Below are positions 33,498-45,419 of a DNA stretch of 64,000 nt, piece after piece. The stretch comes from Dicyema japonicum (taxonomy: Eukaryota > Dicyemida > Rhombozoa > Dicyemidae). The notes under the pieces were generated by a model that was given only the letters and a program-made list of their open reading frames with translations, did no database searches and was not told where the DNA came from. How positions within the stretch are numbered: position 1 is the stretch's first letter; each line of letters starts with the position of its first letter. The position numbers and the translations under genes were made by a program. Location of the stretch: the NCBI GenBank assembly GCA_011109175.1, contig RDEW01000067.1, forward strand, positions 3,609 through 67,608, given 5' to 3'.

Positions 33498-35420
33498 ATG
33501 TTTGCAATCCGCACTCTTTTCGAGAGCGGGTACAGCCCTTTGGCATTGACGAACCCTCCACAACAACATAGGTGTTCTACGCAAACATCAACTCCCACGG
33601 TTGTGCGATCCCAATCCGAATACAGTCATCGTCTAAAAGGGTCCCCAGGGAGGAACACGAGAGTGCATCCAGCCACGCTCCGCTCCATGGTTGGCGGCGG
33701 ACACGAGGCATGCAAGACGATGCTAGTTGGCCTCAGAGTTTAGCACGTCGAAGATATTTTTGGAGTCCAGTCACGTTGCCTCAAAGGATCGTTCGGCAAA
33801 TCCAAACCAGTTTCACACCATTCGCGACGAGCTTCGTCGAAGACTCTTTCCCAAAAAAGTCCGGTTGTAAGACGTAGGATTTCTTGAACCAAAAGGCTTC
33901 CACTTGAGAGCGATGCCACATATGCTGGATAAGCGATCTCCAGCGCCGACCTGAGACCCGTTCCTCCGAGGCGTGTATGAAGCTTGCATTGGTTCCAACT
34001 CGGCACATCAAAGTAGATGTTTAGAAGCAATTCAGCTGATTTTTTCAATGTTCCATCCAGTGACAGGAGGATGTCACTATGTTTGAAGCAGGAGTTTGGG
34101 CAAGCCGATGCTATTCTTCAAAAGGAAGAACGCTGTATAACCATCGAGTAAAAAGAGTTTCTTCATGACTCTAGAGAGTTCATCCTCTTTTGTTGGTAGA
34201 TGGCTCCGCAGTTCCTTTTCGTGAAGTGGGCACCCAAGAAAGTATGATGGCTCCCTGGGTACGACAGTAATTCCATGTAGTACCGAGTTGAAAGACTCGA
34301 ACACGTTGATAAAATCACTCTCCGAGTATGTGATATTTATTAGCTCCGATTTCCTTTTCGTGAAGTGGGCACCCAAGAAAGTATGATGGCTCCCTGGGTA
34401 CGACAGTAATTCCATGTAGTACCGAGTTGAAAGACTCGAACACGTTGATAAAAACACTCTCCGAGTATGTGATATTTATTAGCTCGATTTCCTTTTCGTG
34501 AAGTGGGCACCCAAGAAAGTATGATGGCTCCCTGGGTACGACAGTAATTCCATGTAGTACCGAGTTGAAAGACTCGAACACGTTGATAAAAACACTCTCC
34601 GAGTATGTGATATTTATTAGCTCCGATTTCTTTATGTTTATCTCAAGTCCGAGGTTTCGTAGTGCAGGCACGGCGTGAACTTTTCTCCACGGCGCTCCAA
34701 TTGTGGCGTCAAGATACCAGAGGTTTAGTTGTGTGTTTATAGAGCGGACAGTTTCATCGATTGCCAGAGCGAAGAGTAGTGGACCAAGTGGGTCCCCTTG
34801 TTGAACTCCAGTCTTCGAACAGATAATCTTGTCCCCGAAAACCAGTGAAGAATTTGTTCCGTAAGCGAGGAAGACAAGTGGAATAAGTTCCGGGGCTCGT
34901 TTTCGAAAATTTGATCCCTCCTCAGTGAATTGAAGGCATTGCAGATGTCCAGCTTGACCCCAATGTGTGGGTTTTGTTCCGTCTTTCTGTCCAAAAAAAC
35001 ACCTCGCAGCATGCACTGCCGCCTCGCATCCGTTCCTTACACCAACCTCCAGTTGGAGGAGAAAAATTCTTTAGATATTCTCGGACAGACAATGCTGCAT
35101 GCGATTTTCGCTGTCAGTCTTCTGAAATAGTTGCCGAACGCGATGGGGCGGACCCCATCTTCAGGTTTTTTGAAAGCCAGTAGATGTGCACTGAAAAGAA
35201 GCTTCCTTGCGTTGGGAGGAATATCTCCGTTCAAAATACGCATAACCAGTTTTGTAATTGATTTGACAAGGTTGAAGCCAGCTTTTGCTGTAGCCTCCGC
35301 CATAAGATCCTTTATGTGACCCGGCCGAAGCCATCGATGCCTCCACTGCTAATCGCGCACTTCGCCTTCGGTGACGGTCATCCTTGACAAATTTCCCGGA
35401 AGCACGAATGGCCGGTAATC
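33498..35420 (-). pseudogene. Elt-3 retrotransposon, copy with expanded repeat
   Basis: Minus strand: LLAFKKPEDGVRPIAFGNYF, FRRLTAKIA, GVRNGCEAAVHAARCFF-like sequence, VKLDICNAFNSLRRDQIFE (palm A), SKTGVQQGDPLGPLLFALAI, and NLWYLDATIGAPW where the second catalytic Asp of YLDD is lost, probably by a small deletion. A segment of about 139 bp after the palm is present three times. The C-terminal part includes CKLHTRLGGTGLRSALEIA. The KRPD...WDVTCTD domain is not found, so the 3' end is missing. Confidence 0.8.
34214..34628. repeat. Three tandem copies of a ~139-bp unit
   Basis: Units begin with CCTTTTCGTGAAGTGGGCAC at 34214, 34353 and 34491 and are nearly identical, differing by one or two bases. 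The unit lengths (139 and 138) put the three copies in different frames on the minus strand, although a long open frame runs across two of them. Confidence 0.9.
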
Positions 35421-36117
35421 TGCCGGAGCACTTTTTTATTTATTATAAAACATAATTATGAAAGTTTTAATATTATTTTTATTAAAATTTATCTCTTTTT
35501 GAGAGTTTCAATAGTTGACTCAAAACTGCGCAAAGCTGCTCATAGACTTTGATAAAGAAAATTTTTATTTTTAACTACAAACAGTTAAAAACTACTAAAA
35601 AATTTCAGTCAGGCTGGACGTTCTCAGAATTGAAAACCTATCTTCAAAGACGATTTTTAAGGAAATGGGCTCAATAATCCAGATCCTTTCTCCAATATCC
35701 ATGTTCTCCTTGCGAGAGGCGATCCGATACAGTTCAGCAGGGTCAGTGATCTGCTTCCAAGATAAACAAACATATCATTCATAAACTTTGCTCCAGTACG
35801 GCAAAGTTTATCACGCTAATCGGTCAACTTATATGGCGGAAACAAAATCCTAAAATGACGCGAAATTAATAGCATGAATTAATAGGGTCCTCATCCAAAA
35901 TAATTGCGAGAATGCTATTATGAGCTTCAATTAACAATAAAATTTCAAAAATATATTTTTTTAAATAAGCTAAAACTTTGGAAACTTGATCGCGTTTAGA
36001 ATCCAAAATTCTTATTCAATCTGACATACATAGTTCTTTAATGTAAATTGTGATGATTTCGGTATTCTCACAAGTGTTTAATATTTTGTTTTTATTAAGA
36101 TAATTAAAAAATATTTG
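35421..36117. other. AT-rich intergenic
   Basis: No gene or repeat recognised. Confidence 0.5.
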
Positions 36118-36388
36118 TGGTGGCGCTGGCGCAGTGTGACAGTTTCCGGGCAAGAGGTTTGAAACTCGCTAGTTCGAATCCCGATACTGACATACGGTTG
36201 AAGGTTCCATGCATCAATATGCTTTGGTTTGACGAGTGACGCCATCATAAGTGAACTTCACTGCGGAACCGGATTGTCTATAATGGACATACACCCAAGA
36301 AAAAGAAAAAAATGAAATGAAGAGCATTCCTTGATCCTCCCTTGATTAATAACTGTTCTTTGTTTAAATAAAGTGTGTGTTCTGCCTG
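36118..36388 (+). repeat. SINE-1, near-complete copy
   Basis: Starts GTGGTGGCGCTGGCGCAGTG (A-box region), B-box AGTTCGAATCCCG at about 36171, then GTTGAAGGTTCCATGCAT, GACGAGTGACGCCATCAT, AAGAAAAAGAAAAAA and the terminal AAATAAAGTGTGTGTTCTGC. It ends just before the start of an Elt-1 element. Confidence 0.75.
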
Positions 36389-36399
36389 AGGTGAACGAT

Positions 36400-38800
36400 A
36401 ACTGATATGGCCTCTTGGAAAGTGCGATTATTATTATGTGGTGGCGCTCAGTGCAAGTTCTGTATGGAAGAGAACCGTTCAACTTTCCCTACTCTTCTGC
36501 GATTTTCAGAAGGGTGGCATACCAATTCCCCCGTTTCCTCTTTACTACTTCTGTCTGGTGATGTAGAACCTAATCCGGGATCCAACTGCACACTGACTAT
36601 TCTACAATTAAATGTAAATGGAATCCGCAATAAAGTGTTGAATTACGATCCCTTTCATCCCATTTGAAAGTGGACATTGCCCTCATTCAAGAATCTCTAT
36701 AAAGTCCCCAACACCTTGTTTTCCTGGATATTGTGTACTTCGCAAAAACCAAACAAGAAGTCTCGGAGGAAGATTATTGATTATCGTTAAGGATGGACTT
36801 AAATTTACGGATGTCACCCATTTCGTATCTTATCTCTGCGAAGGGGATTTTATTCTGGAACAGATTTCTACTGAAGTTTTTTTTTCTCAGACGAGATGTT
36901 TTACACTGTGTAATGTCTAGATCCCGCCTCAGGAGTCATGTACTACTTCATACATCCCCAACCTATTGAGACTGTGTGGATTAAAAGATCTGCTACTATG
37001 CGGAGATTTAAACACACAATCAGCCGACAATCGCGGAGAGTACATCCTATCTATACTCGACGAATTTATTATCCTCAATAATCCGGATTCCCATACGAGG
37101 ACCCCAATCCGAAGAAAGGATAGTCCAACTCCCAGGATTTATCATTATACACTCCCTCCCTTGCTGGATACCTTTCATGGGATGTTCGTTATGGTTTTAC
37201 AAGCGACCATAACCCAATTATGTTAAAACTGAAAAGATCTATTTGTCTGCCAAGATGTTCTACAAAGTTCAAGGACTAATCGAAGGAAAATTGGTTTAAA
37301 TTCAGCGCGTATGTGGATAATTGTCTATCGGGACTCATTGTGGAAGACTTCCCTGTTGACAAGGCAGCCATGATGTTAACTTCAGTTATTCGAAAAGCCG
37401 ACAGAATGTTCATCCCAATATCCTCCTACAGAAAATTCAATACGAAACTATTTTCGGGCATCCTGGAACTTATCAAGAAACGGGATGCTTTGAAGAAAAC
37501 CGGAATGCAATCAGATGGCTCTATATCGTCCATACGCTTTCTAAATCGCAGAATTTCCCTACTAATTTGTGATAAACACATACACAAATGGAGTCGGCTT
37601 GTTGGTCGACTATGCCACAAGAAATCGTGTGGAAACTTCTGGAAGACACTAAAGAGTATCAACAGCCTTACAAAGGAAGATGACGGTGGAGTGGAAACCG
37701 TTACCCTTGTCCCGGAACATGTACGGAAACTCGCTAGTAACCTAAGTGTCAATCTCTCGATCTCTGCATATCAAGCGAGGTGGTCCACAACAGTCGACAT
37801 ATACGACGTTCTTCACTACCTACGATGTGGAAAGGACTATTAAATTTCTACGACCAACCCTGTGACCCCGATGGTGTCTGTGCTATCCACCTTAAACACC
37901 TAGGACCTCAGGCTCATATTGTGTTATCAAGACTATAAAACCAGTCTATAAATTCTCATACAATACTATACCAAACATATGGAAGACCTCATTGATTACT
38001 CCAATCCTCAAATTTGGAAAATCAAAAGACATTCCATCCTTATACCGCCCTGTCTCCATAACTTGCGCCGTGTCAAAAGTGTTGGAGAAGATTATACTAA
38101 TCCATGAATTTGCTGTCTGTGTCTGCATCCAAGTCTCAGTTCAGCCTATTTACTACGGACAGAAGATGTAAAGGTGGACTTGATATATTCCTCGGAAACA
38201 TTCCCATCCCTTATACACGAATCCAGAAGATTTTTGGAGTAACTTTCGACTCTCTGATGACGTTCGCCAGTCACACGGAGGAAGTGTTAACCAAGGGTTT
38301 TCAAAAATGGAACGTCCTAAAAACCATAGTAAAGAAGAGCCCCTTCCCTCCTACTGCCTGTATCAGCAAAGTATATCTCCAAGTTATTGTGCGACGATTG
38401 AATATACTTGTTCTACCTGGAGATTCGCCATTCCTTCTACGAGGGTGGAGCGTGTGAATTCTCTCAGACGGAAGATCATGATGCACATACAATCAGACTC
38501 TACATCCGTTCCCAGTCTGCTTTCAGAGGAGGCGACGGTGAGAAATGGCCTGGGCTTCCTACGTATGTGCAAACCCATTCAGAGAGTGGTTCATGCGGAG
38601 GAATTCAGATCGGCAATAAAAAAGTGCACTCCGATAGAATTCCTCTGCAGAAATAAAAGAAGACACTTCAGAAACGCTGTTGTTTCACTGGCGGAGCATT
38701 CAAAGAGAATTCGAGAGATGTTGGCACTGGGATCACTTAATTTAGCAAGTTAATTCCTTCTTTTTTGGTGGTCTTGAAGTTTTAAATAAATAAATATAAA
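36400..38800 (+). mobile_element. Elt-1 non-LTR retrotransposon, nearly full length with internal deletion
   Basis: The best Elt-1 copy. ATG at 36407 opens a frame with a 2A-like motif (SGDVEPNPGS, 36554-36583) followed at once by LTILQLNVNGIRNK, the start of an APE-type endonuclease. Endonuclease continues with DIALIQES, LLLCGDLNTQSADN and TSDHNPIMLKL. A 176-codon linker frame (37313-37843) leads to reverse transcriptase fingers (SLITPILKFGKSKD, VSITCAVSKVLEKI). At about 38105 the frame jumps to the thumb (SASKSQFSLFTTDRR), so the whole palm with the catalytic YADD is deleted. The C-terminal domain ends LALGSLNLAS and the 3' module GGGATCACTTAATTT ... TAAATAAATAAATA follows. It cannot retrotranspose on its own. 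Confidence 0.85.
36557..36583 (+). other. 2A-like motif at the N-terminus of Elt-1
   Basis: Codes GDVEPNPGS, preceded by a hydrophobic SSLLLLS stretch. 2A/2A-like peptides carry D-x-E-x-N-P-G-P and cause ribosome skipping between the last Gly and Pro; they are known at the N-terminus of some non-LTR elements. Here the final Pro is Ser, which should abolish skipping in this copy. Confidence 0.7.
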
Positions 38801-39828
38801 TGTATTTCAATTCCTTCACCAATTCACCAAACATACAATGATCACATTTTTTTATCTTGTGGGTAGATACTTCGCCAGGAACGCCACTTGTGTGGATGGG
38901 TTCTCCACAGACCTTTAAATGGCGGCAACTCAGCCAGGATCAGCCTCAGAAAGGGAGAGAAACCCTAAGAAAAAACACAAAATCTCGGTGGACAGTTATT
39001 GTTGAACCACTCACCGTCGAAATATCAGGGGGTCAGATCACTAACTCCGATTAACCATATTGGATCGCTAATCGTGTAAAAGAAAATGATAACAGAGGTA
39101 ACTCAGCTTATTGAGCGCATTTCCTCACAACTCTCGATTTTCAGAGCTGTCAGACATATTTTTGTAGAATTCTTTGTAGCTTTCCTCTTCCCTCAATTGA
39201 AGAGTTCTAATAATAGAAATTTTCATCTGTGGACTTAAAAAAACAACTTTGTGGTTTAAAAAGACTCGTCGCCTCACGATTGTGATGTGTTTAACATTCG
39301 TTGAGAAGACAAGAAAGACAGACATGTTTAAGCCAGGTGATAATTAACTATTTTGGGGATCTGTTCACGTGATTCCTATCGCCGATTCAATTTAAAAATC
39401 TCATTTTAAATATAAAATAAAAAAATAAAATTTTGACCTCTTCTATGTAGGAACCAACCGACGTGGTCACTTGAATTTACCAGCGATGAATTTACAGGTT
39501 ACCGGGGTTTCAGAAGTCTTTTCAGTCGAATATCTGATCAATTAACCTCTCGGGAAACAGGTCAATAATTATGCCTGCGTAAGAACTGACCCAGTTAATG
39601 AATACCAGTTTACTGAATACTGAATACTAAGCGCTTAATCCTAACGAGAAGGGTATGGAAGTGGTAAACCAACAGCCATATCATCATGAAGATCAATATT
39701 AATGGAAATGGTAAACAACAGCCATATCATCATTAAGATCAATTCAATAGCAATCAAATATGCAAAAAATCTTAAAATATGCGACCTTTGGAAATATAAA
39801 TTAAACAAGACAGCGTATTTACTTTATT

Positions 39829-41671
39829 ATGTCGGAGTCTATTGACAGAGATGAAGATGGATTTGATGAGGAGACCCTAATTAAAATGTTGTCCCCAGTC
39901 CAGGCGCCAGAAGGAGGCTGTGGATGGTTGATCGTGTGTATCTGCTCGCTTATTTCGTTTTTCTACACTGGATTAATTTGCTCGTTTGGAAGAATAATGA
40001 TAATATTCGTTAAAGATTATCCATTAATCCAAAGAGAACTTTTTTCTTCCAGCTGTATTATTCTCGCTGTGAACATAATTGGTAAACCAATTTGGTTTAC
40101 TTTAGTTTTACCTTCAACTATTCTTCTTAAATTTACCACACCAAAAGTTTTGCTGATAAGTTCGGGGTTGTTTTGTCTATTTCGCTTATTTCAACATATT
40201 TCGTCGGTAAATATGAACTGTATTTTCTGACAATATCGATAATTCCAGGTATTTGTTTAATTCACATTAGGAATTGGCTTTGGGATGGCTTTCGTCTCTT
40301 CCAGTGCTCAACTCAGTGTTTATTTTATTGAGAAACAACATATTGCCATCGCTGTTATTTCTGTTGCACGAGGAATCGGTGCAATTGTAATCCCAGTCAT
40401 AGTACATGTGATATACATTAAATTCAATGTGAGTATCGCAATTATCGGTTCTTTCACTTTATCATCTCATTACTGGGATTATTCATTAGTCCCCCCAGAC
40501 TATCACATAAAGACGGATCTGATGTCAAAGAATACGCCTCTAAAATGGCCAAAGAATACTGCCAAGACCATCAAAATGAAGAACAGAGAGGACAAGAAAA
40601 TGCCAAGTCTAAAAATATTTTTTGGTTTTTCATCAGAAATGTATTAAAGAATAACACAAAGATTCATTTCCACCTGAAGGAACCGCTTGAAGGTGATGTT
40701 TATGAAAATATGGATGTCAATGAAATGTGGACGAATTTGTTTGTAAAATTACACGAAAAGAATAAATTTGACCAATCCATAGAAAAAGTAATGACTAAAT
40801 GGCTAGAATGTGTATTATTGAATCCCGTCAATCGAATGGATATGTTTTTGGAGAGTAGCCGTGATATTATTGCTAAGAGAGCATCAGTAAATATTGACAA
40901 TGTTCTAGCTTTCTTAAAATACCAAAAATTCAAAAATCATTCAAAAAGCAAAAATTGTCCATAAAAGTCAGTAACAAAAACAACCGATATATCGAATAAG
41001 ATAAATATTTTCTTACTCGTTTTATCTTCTTCTATATTTCATTTTGTGAGCAGTATTCCTTTACTATCTTAATCATTATACAGATATGTAATAATTATTT
41101 ATCGTCATTCATCGGTTGGAATTTTTGGTTTTAATATATAGGAGTTGGGGGTATGGTCGGGCAGTTGTTTTCCGCCCTTTTGTTGATTAAGTTTAACTTT
41201 GAACCTTATCCGATCAAGTTCACATCGATGGTTGTGTCTTCTATGTCATATTTGGCTATCGCTTACTTTGTAGATAATTTTACGGCATACATATTATATG
41301 CGTTATTTTTGGAATATCTTTAGGTTATTTACCGTCCATACAATTTTAGGTGTGATTGAAAATACATTCCAACTGATCGTTTTGGATTACACCGGAATGA
41401 CTAATTTCACGTTAATATATTCGATAATAATTGCAAGTAATGGAATTTCTACCTTTGTTGGTCTATGCGTGACAGGTACTATCATTAATTAAACAGGACC
41501 CACATTTGTTCGGGAACTTTAACATTTTTCAATATCTTATTAGTTTCGTGCGGGATTAGTTTGGCTTCTACTATAATATTTTCGCTGATATTTATTATTA
41601 AAAAGTGTTCACAAAGGAATAACCATATCACTTCTGAGGGAGATGATAACACGGCTAACTCTATTATTTGA
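39829..41671 (+). pseudogene. SLC16-like monocarboxylate transporter, copy 2 (frame-disrupted)
   Basis: Paralogue of the gene at 6549. ATG at 39829 opens a 133-codon frame with APEGGCGWLIVCICSLI: the SLC16 entry motif, with Cys where an aromatic is usual. Here the first exon is intact, unlike copy 1. A T lost at about 40168 and another at about 40457 relative to copy 1 break the frame in the next helices. The loop (40545-40964) and second helix bundle follow, ending IIFSLIFIIKK and a C-terminal EGDDNTANSII before TGA; this end is five codons or more longer than in copy 1. Introns of about 20-27 nt sit at the same places. Each copy is intact where the other is broken, which suggests consensus errors or two independently decaying copies. 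Confidence 0.7.
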
Positions 41672-41881
41672 TTTAGTTTTAGAATTTGGTTTTTTCCTTT
41701 TATTAATTACATATTTCATATTTGTTATACTATGTCTGAGTTTTTAGGACTGGATTAACTGTGATTACGGGACTATTTGTGGCTCAAGGATTCAAATGGG
41801 TAAGGTTTATAAACAATGAAAGATGTCACTTAGAGAGTCGATGCATTCAAATGCATATATTTTGATAATTTGGAGATTATA

Positions 41882-44800
41882 GTACTGTTCGACCCCTGTT
41901 TGGGGTAACAAATACTCAAAAAATAATTTAAGTTACTTAGGCATCCAGAAAACCGCTATTTTCTCCTTCACTGTAACCCTCACTTGTCTCAGTAATTCTC
42001 TTAGTATTTCTTGGTCTGTCTCAAAATTCGTGACTTCCGGCCCAGTAGAAATATTCTTCCATTATTCTGTTACACGGCTTAGTCAGGTCAGTCTAAGAAT
42101 ATGTCCAAATAGTTGCCATCTAGATAGAATAACGTCCATGCTAGTTGGTGTAGATTTACATAGAGCATATAGTTTCTTCGTTTGAGATTTTTCTCGGCCA
42201 AAAGATTCCAGTCAGTATGCGCAGTTGGCTTCTGTGGAATGTATCTAAGCCTCTCTAAATCGTTTTTGGAGGTTCCCAATGATCCGGAATTGTATATCAG
42301 TATTTGCTTGATAAACGTGTCGTATAGTCTGACACGAGTTTCAGTTATACATTTCTCTTTCTTACCCTGATGTTGTAAATTTTTTTGAAGTATACGGTGA
42401 GAGCGGAGCTTGGCTAAACGCCATCCCCAATGGAGCTTTGGGCACTTTTCTGGATGATGAATGCGTTAGAACTGGTATCTCTCTGCGGCTGGACTAAAAG
42501 GATGTGTACCTCACCTGTGCCGATGTGGCATCCTGATAGACTGCTATGGCCTGCACCCTCTTGCCCGCAGGGGGGGGCGCTGGCAGATCCCCAAGGCACA
42601 AGGCTCTGAATGAAATTGTCAGGCGAGCTATGGATGCTGCTGGATACTCGGCCATTCTTGAACCGGTCGGGTTATGCAGAAGTGACGGGAAACGACCGGA
42701 CGGGATGACCATATTTCCATTTGAGGCCGGGAAACCACTGGTTTGGGATGTGACATGTACAGACACGTTCGCCCAGAAAAATCTTCACGAGAGTGCTACA
42801 AGGGCCTGTTCAGCATCCGTAAAGGCGGAGAAGGCCAAACTCGTTAAATACGCCGACCTTCCCGATGATGTCAAATTTGTTCCCCTTGCTATGGAGACTT
42901 CCGGATCCTACTCCCCCTCTACACTCGAGTTTTTCGGACGTCTTGGAAACCGGATCACCTCATGCACTGGAGATCTCCGCGAACGCCGCTGGCTATTTGA
43001 GCGAATTTCGCTCGCAATTTTGAGAGGGAACAGCCACGCGGTGAGGGCGGCAACTACCTGACTTCTATTGTTTAAATTAATAAATAAATTTAAATTTCCC
43101 AAAAAAAAAAAGTATACGGTAGCCACTTTTTCCTTCGACAAATATCCTCGGCATCACCTAGTAGTGAGCCGAAATTTATGCACAGATCCCATTTATTTAA
43201 AATAGTTTCTGCTTGGAATAAAATTTGGTCAAGTAGGATTTTCTGTACACACAGTCTACATCATTCGCGTATAACAATTCAATTATATCTTCGTATTTAG
43301 AACCCATTTCCTTTCTCAGCTCCCTGAGGGCAGCTTCGTGGTATATGATGAATATAATTGGGGATAAGGAATCACCTTGTGGGGTTCTCATATTGGTACT
43401 TAAACTCTTTGAATGCTTAGTTTCTATTATCACGGATAGATAGTTTCAGAAAGTAATAGACTTATTAGTTTTAGGCAGTCAGCGTCAAGCAGTTCCTGTA
43501 GAATACCCATGAGTTATTCTCTATTGATGCTGTCAAAAGCCTTTGTTAGATCAATTCCTAGGATGTAGATAACTTTCCTGTAGTTTTGACATATTGGTGA
43601 AAGCCATCGATGACTCCACAAGATATCTGAGGTAGACCTTCCACTTTTAAACCCACTTTGACTTTGGGAAAGGTATTTTTTCACTGGCTCTCGTATACGG
43701 TTAAGCATTATGGTAGATAACGTATTTTTGATAGTTGACAGTGGAATAATAGGCCTTAATCCATCTAGTGATCCCCATTTATTCCCAGGTTTTTGTATCG
43801 GAATTAAGACTCCATGTCCTAAAAGAAGTGACAGTGAAGTTCCATTGACTCGTTTAATATATCCGTGATTATTTTCCCAACAATAACCGGACCATGTTTT
43901 AGTAACTGGCCCGGGATGCCATCATAGCCAGCTGAACGATTGCCTTATAGGTGTATGAATGCATTTGTTATTTCCTTCATTGTAATTTTGTTTGTAAGAG
44001 GTCTTGGATTTCCAATAAATTTAGGTATATTCACCCCAACTAGATTAAACTGTGCCTCGAAATGTTTGGCAATATGGTTTGCTTTATTCTCTGGGTTTTG
44101 AAATAATGACCCGCGTTGTCGCAGATTTTCAGCGGCTTTTTCGTAGTTCCTCGTGTAAGTAATTTAACAGCACAAAACATTCGTCTTCCATACTGACAGA
44201 TTTCAATTTCAGTCGCCTTATCGTCCAAATATTTGTGGCAGAAGTCATTCGCTCGTTTTTATCAAATGTGATATTTGATTAAATTTTCTCTCTAATGCAC
44301 TTTTATTCGGATTTGTACTTTCCAGTTTCGAACCTATTTCCTTCTGCTGTTCCGACAATTCTCTTATCACGGAGTCATGAATAATACGTCTATTCCGGTC
44401 TTTTTCCTGGTATCCAACAGTCTCTGTCGCCGACAGTTTTAAGATATCCAAGATCTTCCAAGGTCAGTCGAAGGGTGCTACTGGTTTCAACACCCCGCAA
44501 CCGTTTAGAGACATTTTGTTGGTATCTCTTTTTCCAAGTGTCAAAATTTAACAATTCCATATCCAAACGTCTATAAAAGAGGTACTTTTCCTCTTTACTG
44601 GTTCAATTCCGAAGTATCGTTTAAGTTTTAATCTGGCAACTGTTAATTTGTGGTCACTGTCAGCTATCGTTCCTCCAAAACTCCTAGAGTCGGACAACAG
44701 TCTCTTTAAAGAGGTTGGGCAGATAATATAATCTATTTGGTTATAAATGTACGTGTTGCCGCCGTCTTTGGACCTTCTTGTGCCAACCCAGGTGGTTTTG

Positions 44801-44985
44801 CGCTTTGCAGGGTGTTCAAACGTGGTACTGCATAGATACAGATTTGATGAATTACAAAAATCAACGAGTGTCCAGGGAGATTTCTTGGAATCCTGTTCCA
44901 TTTTTCGCATGTAGATAACCTCTTTTGCTTTGTTATGTTTTGGAATGAGATGGCTTTTCCGTTGGGGGAAATGTAAAAATATCAT
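41882..44985 (-). mobile_element. Elt-2 non-LTR retrotransposon, most complete copy
   Basis: Minus strand. The 145-codon frame at 44548-44985 is the C-terminal half of an APE-type endonuclease: KRKTTWVGTRRSKDGGN, YIYNQIDYIICP, then GTIADSDHKLTVARLKL with the catalytic SDH. A linker (44040-44451) follows, then reverse transcriptase: SQSGFKSGRSTSDIL, GIDLTKAFDSINRE, TPQGDSLSPIIFIIYHEAAL and LLYANDVDCVY, where the first Asp of YADD has become Asn. An Elt-3 fragment is inserted at 42399-43110, after the palm. The C-terminal part resumes with SGSLGTSKNDLERL. Frameshifts and the active-site change make it dead. Confidence 0.85.
42399..43110 (+). mobile_element. 5'-truncated Elt-3 insertion with poly(A) and target-site duplication
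   Basis: About 711 bp flanked by an 11-bp direct repeat AAGTATACGGT (42388-42398 and 43110-43120). The equivalent place in copy 1 (about 9155) has a single uninterrupted AAGTATACGGT, the empty site. The 3' end is an A run. Inside, an open frame of 171 codons (42546-43061) covers the Elt-3 C-terminus: ALNEIVRRAMDAAGYSAI, SDGKRPDGMTIFPFEAGK, PLVWDVTCTDTFAQ and ETSGSYSPSTLEFFGRLGN. Truncated 5' end, poly(A) and target duplication are the signature of target-primed reverse transcription. Confidence 0.95.
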
Positions 44986-45300
44986 TTTTTCATAAAATTA
45001 CGAACTGTCTGAGGACTAACATGAGTTCCATTAACATCTTTAAGATTGTTGGCAAATTTCACAGCAATAAAATTAGGATCATTAGACCTTTCATTTTCAA
45101 TAATTTCCAGATCACTTTCATTCAAACAGCCGGACGCCCAGATCCTTCGTTTCTGGCAACAATAATTTTTGATCACTCTGGAAGTAGAATCCAGGGATCT
45201 TCCCGTAGTACTACAAATTTCACGGTTAGTTTTTCCAAGACAATAAAGTGCTAAATTTCTCCTTTTTCAGTTGGTGTCAAATGGCAAACCATCAAAATAA
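44983..45300 (-). pseudogene. Tc1-like transposase, N-terminal fragment
   Basis: Minus strand: NLALYCLGKTNREICSTTGR and STSRVIKNYC form a helix-turn-helix, then LNESDLEIIENERSNDPNF and THVSPQTVRNFMKK form the second. This is the paired-like DNA-binding region of Tc1/mariner transposases. The DDE catalytic domain is absent: the fragment ends at the Elt-2 boundary. Confidence 0.7.
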
Positions 45301-45419
45301 ACCAGACACGTGAAATTAAAGGTTATTTTATTTAATAAAAATAAGTTTATAAATTTTGTTCGGATTTTTTTTGGTTTCATGTATTTATGGTTTGTAAAAG
45401 TAATAAGAAACAATTTCAA

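Larger units (their letters stand above)
38246..44628 (+). repeat. Segmental duplication, copy 2
   Basis: Direct copy of 4916-10661, about 33.3 kb away. It is longer because of a 0.7-kb Elt-3 insertion at 42399. Left of its start the Elt-1 element continues to 36400 and right of its end the Elt-2 element continues to 44985, so copy 2 is in the original context and copy 1 is the transposed or truncated one. Confidence 0.9.
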
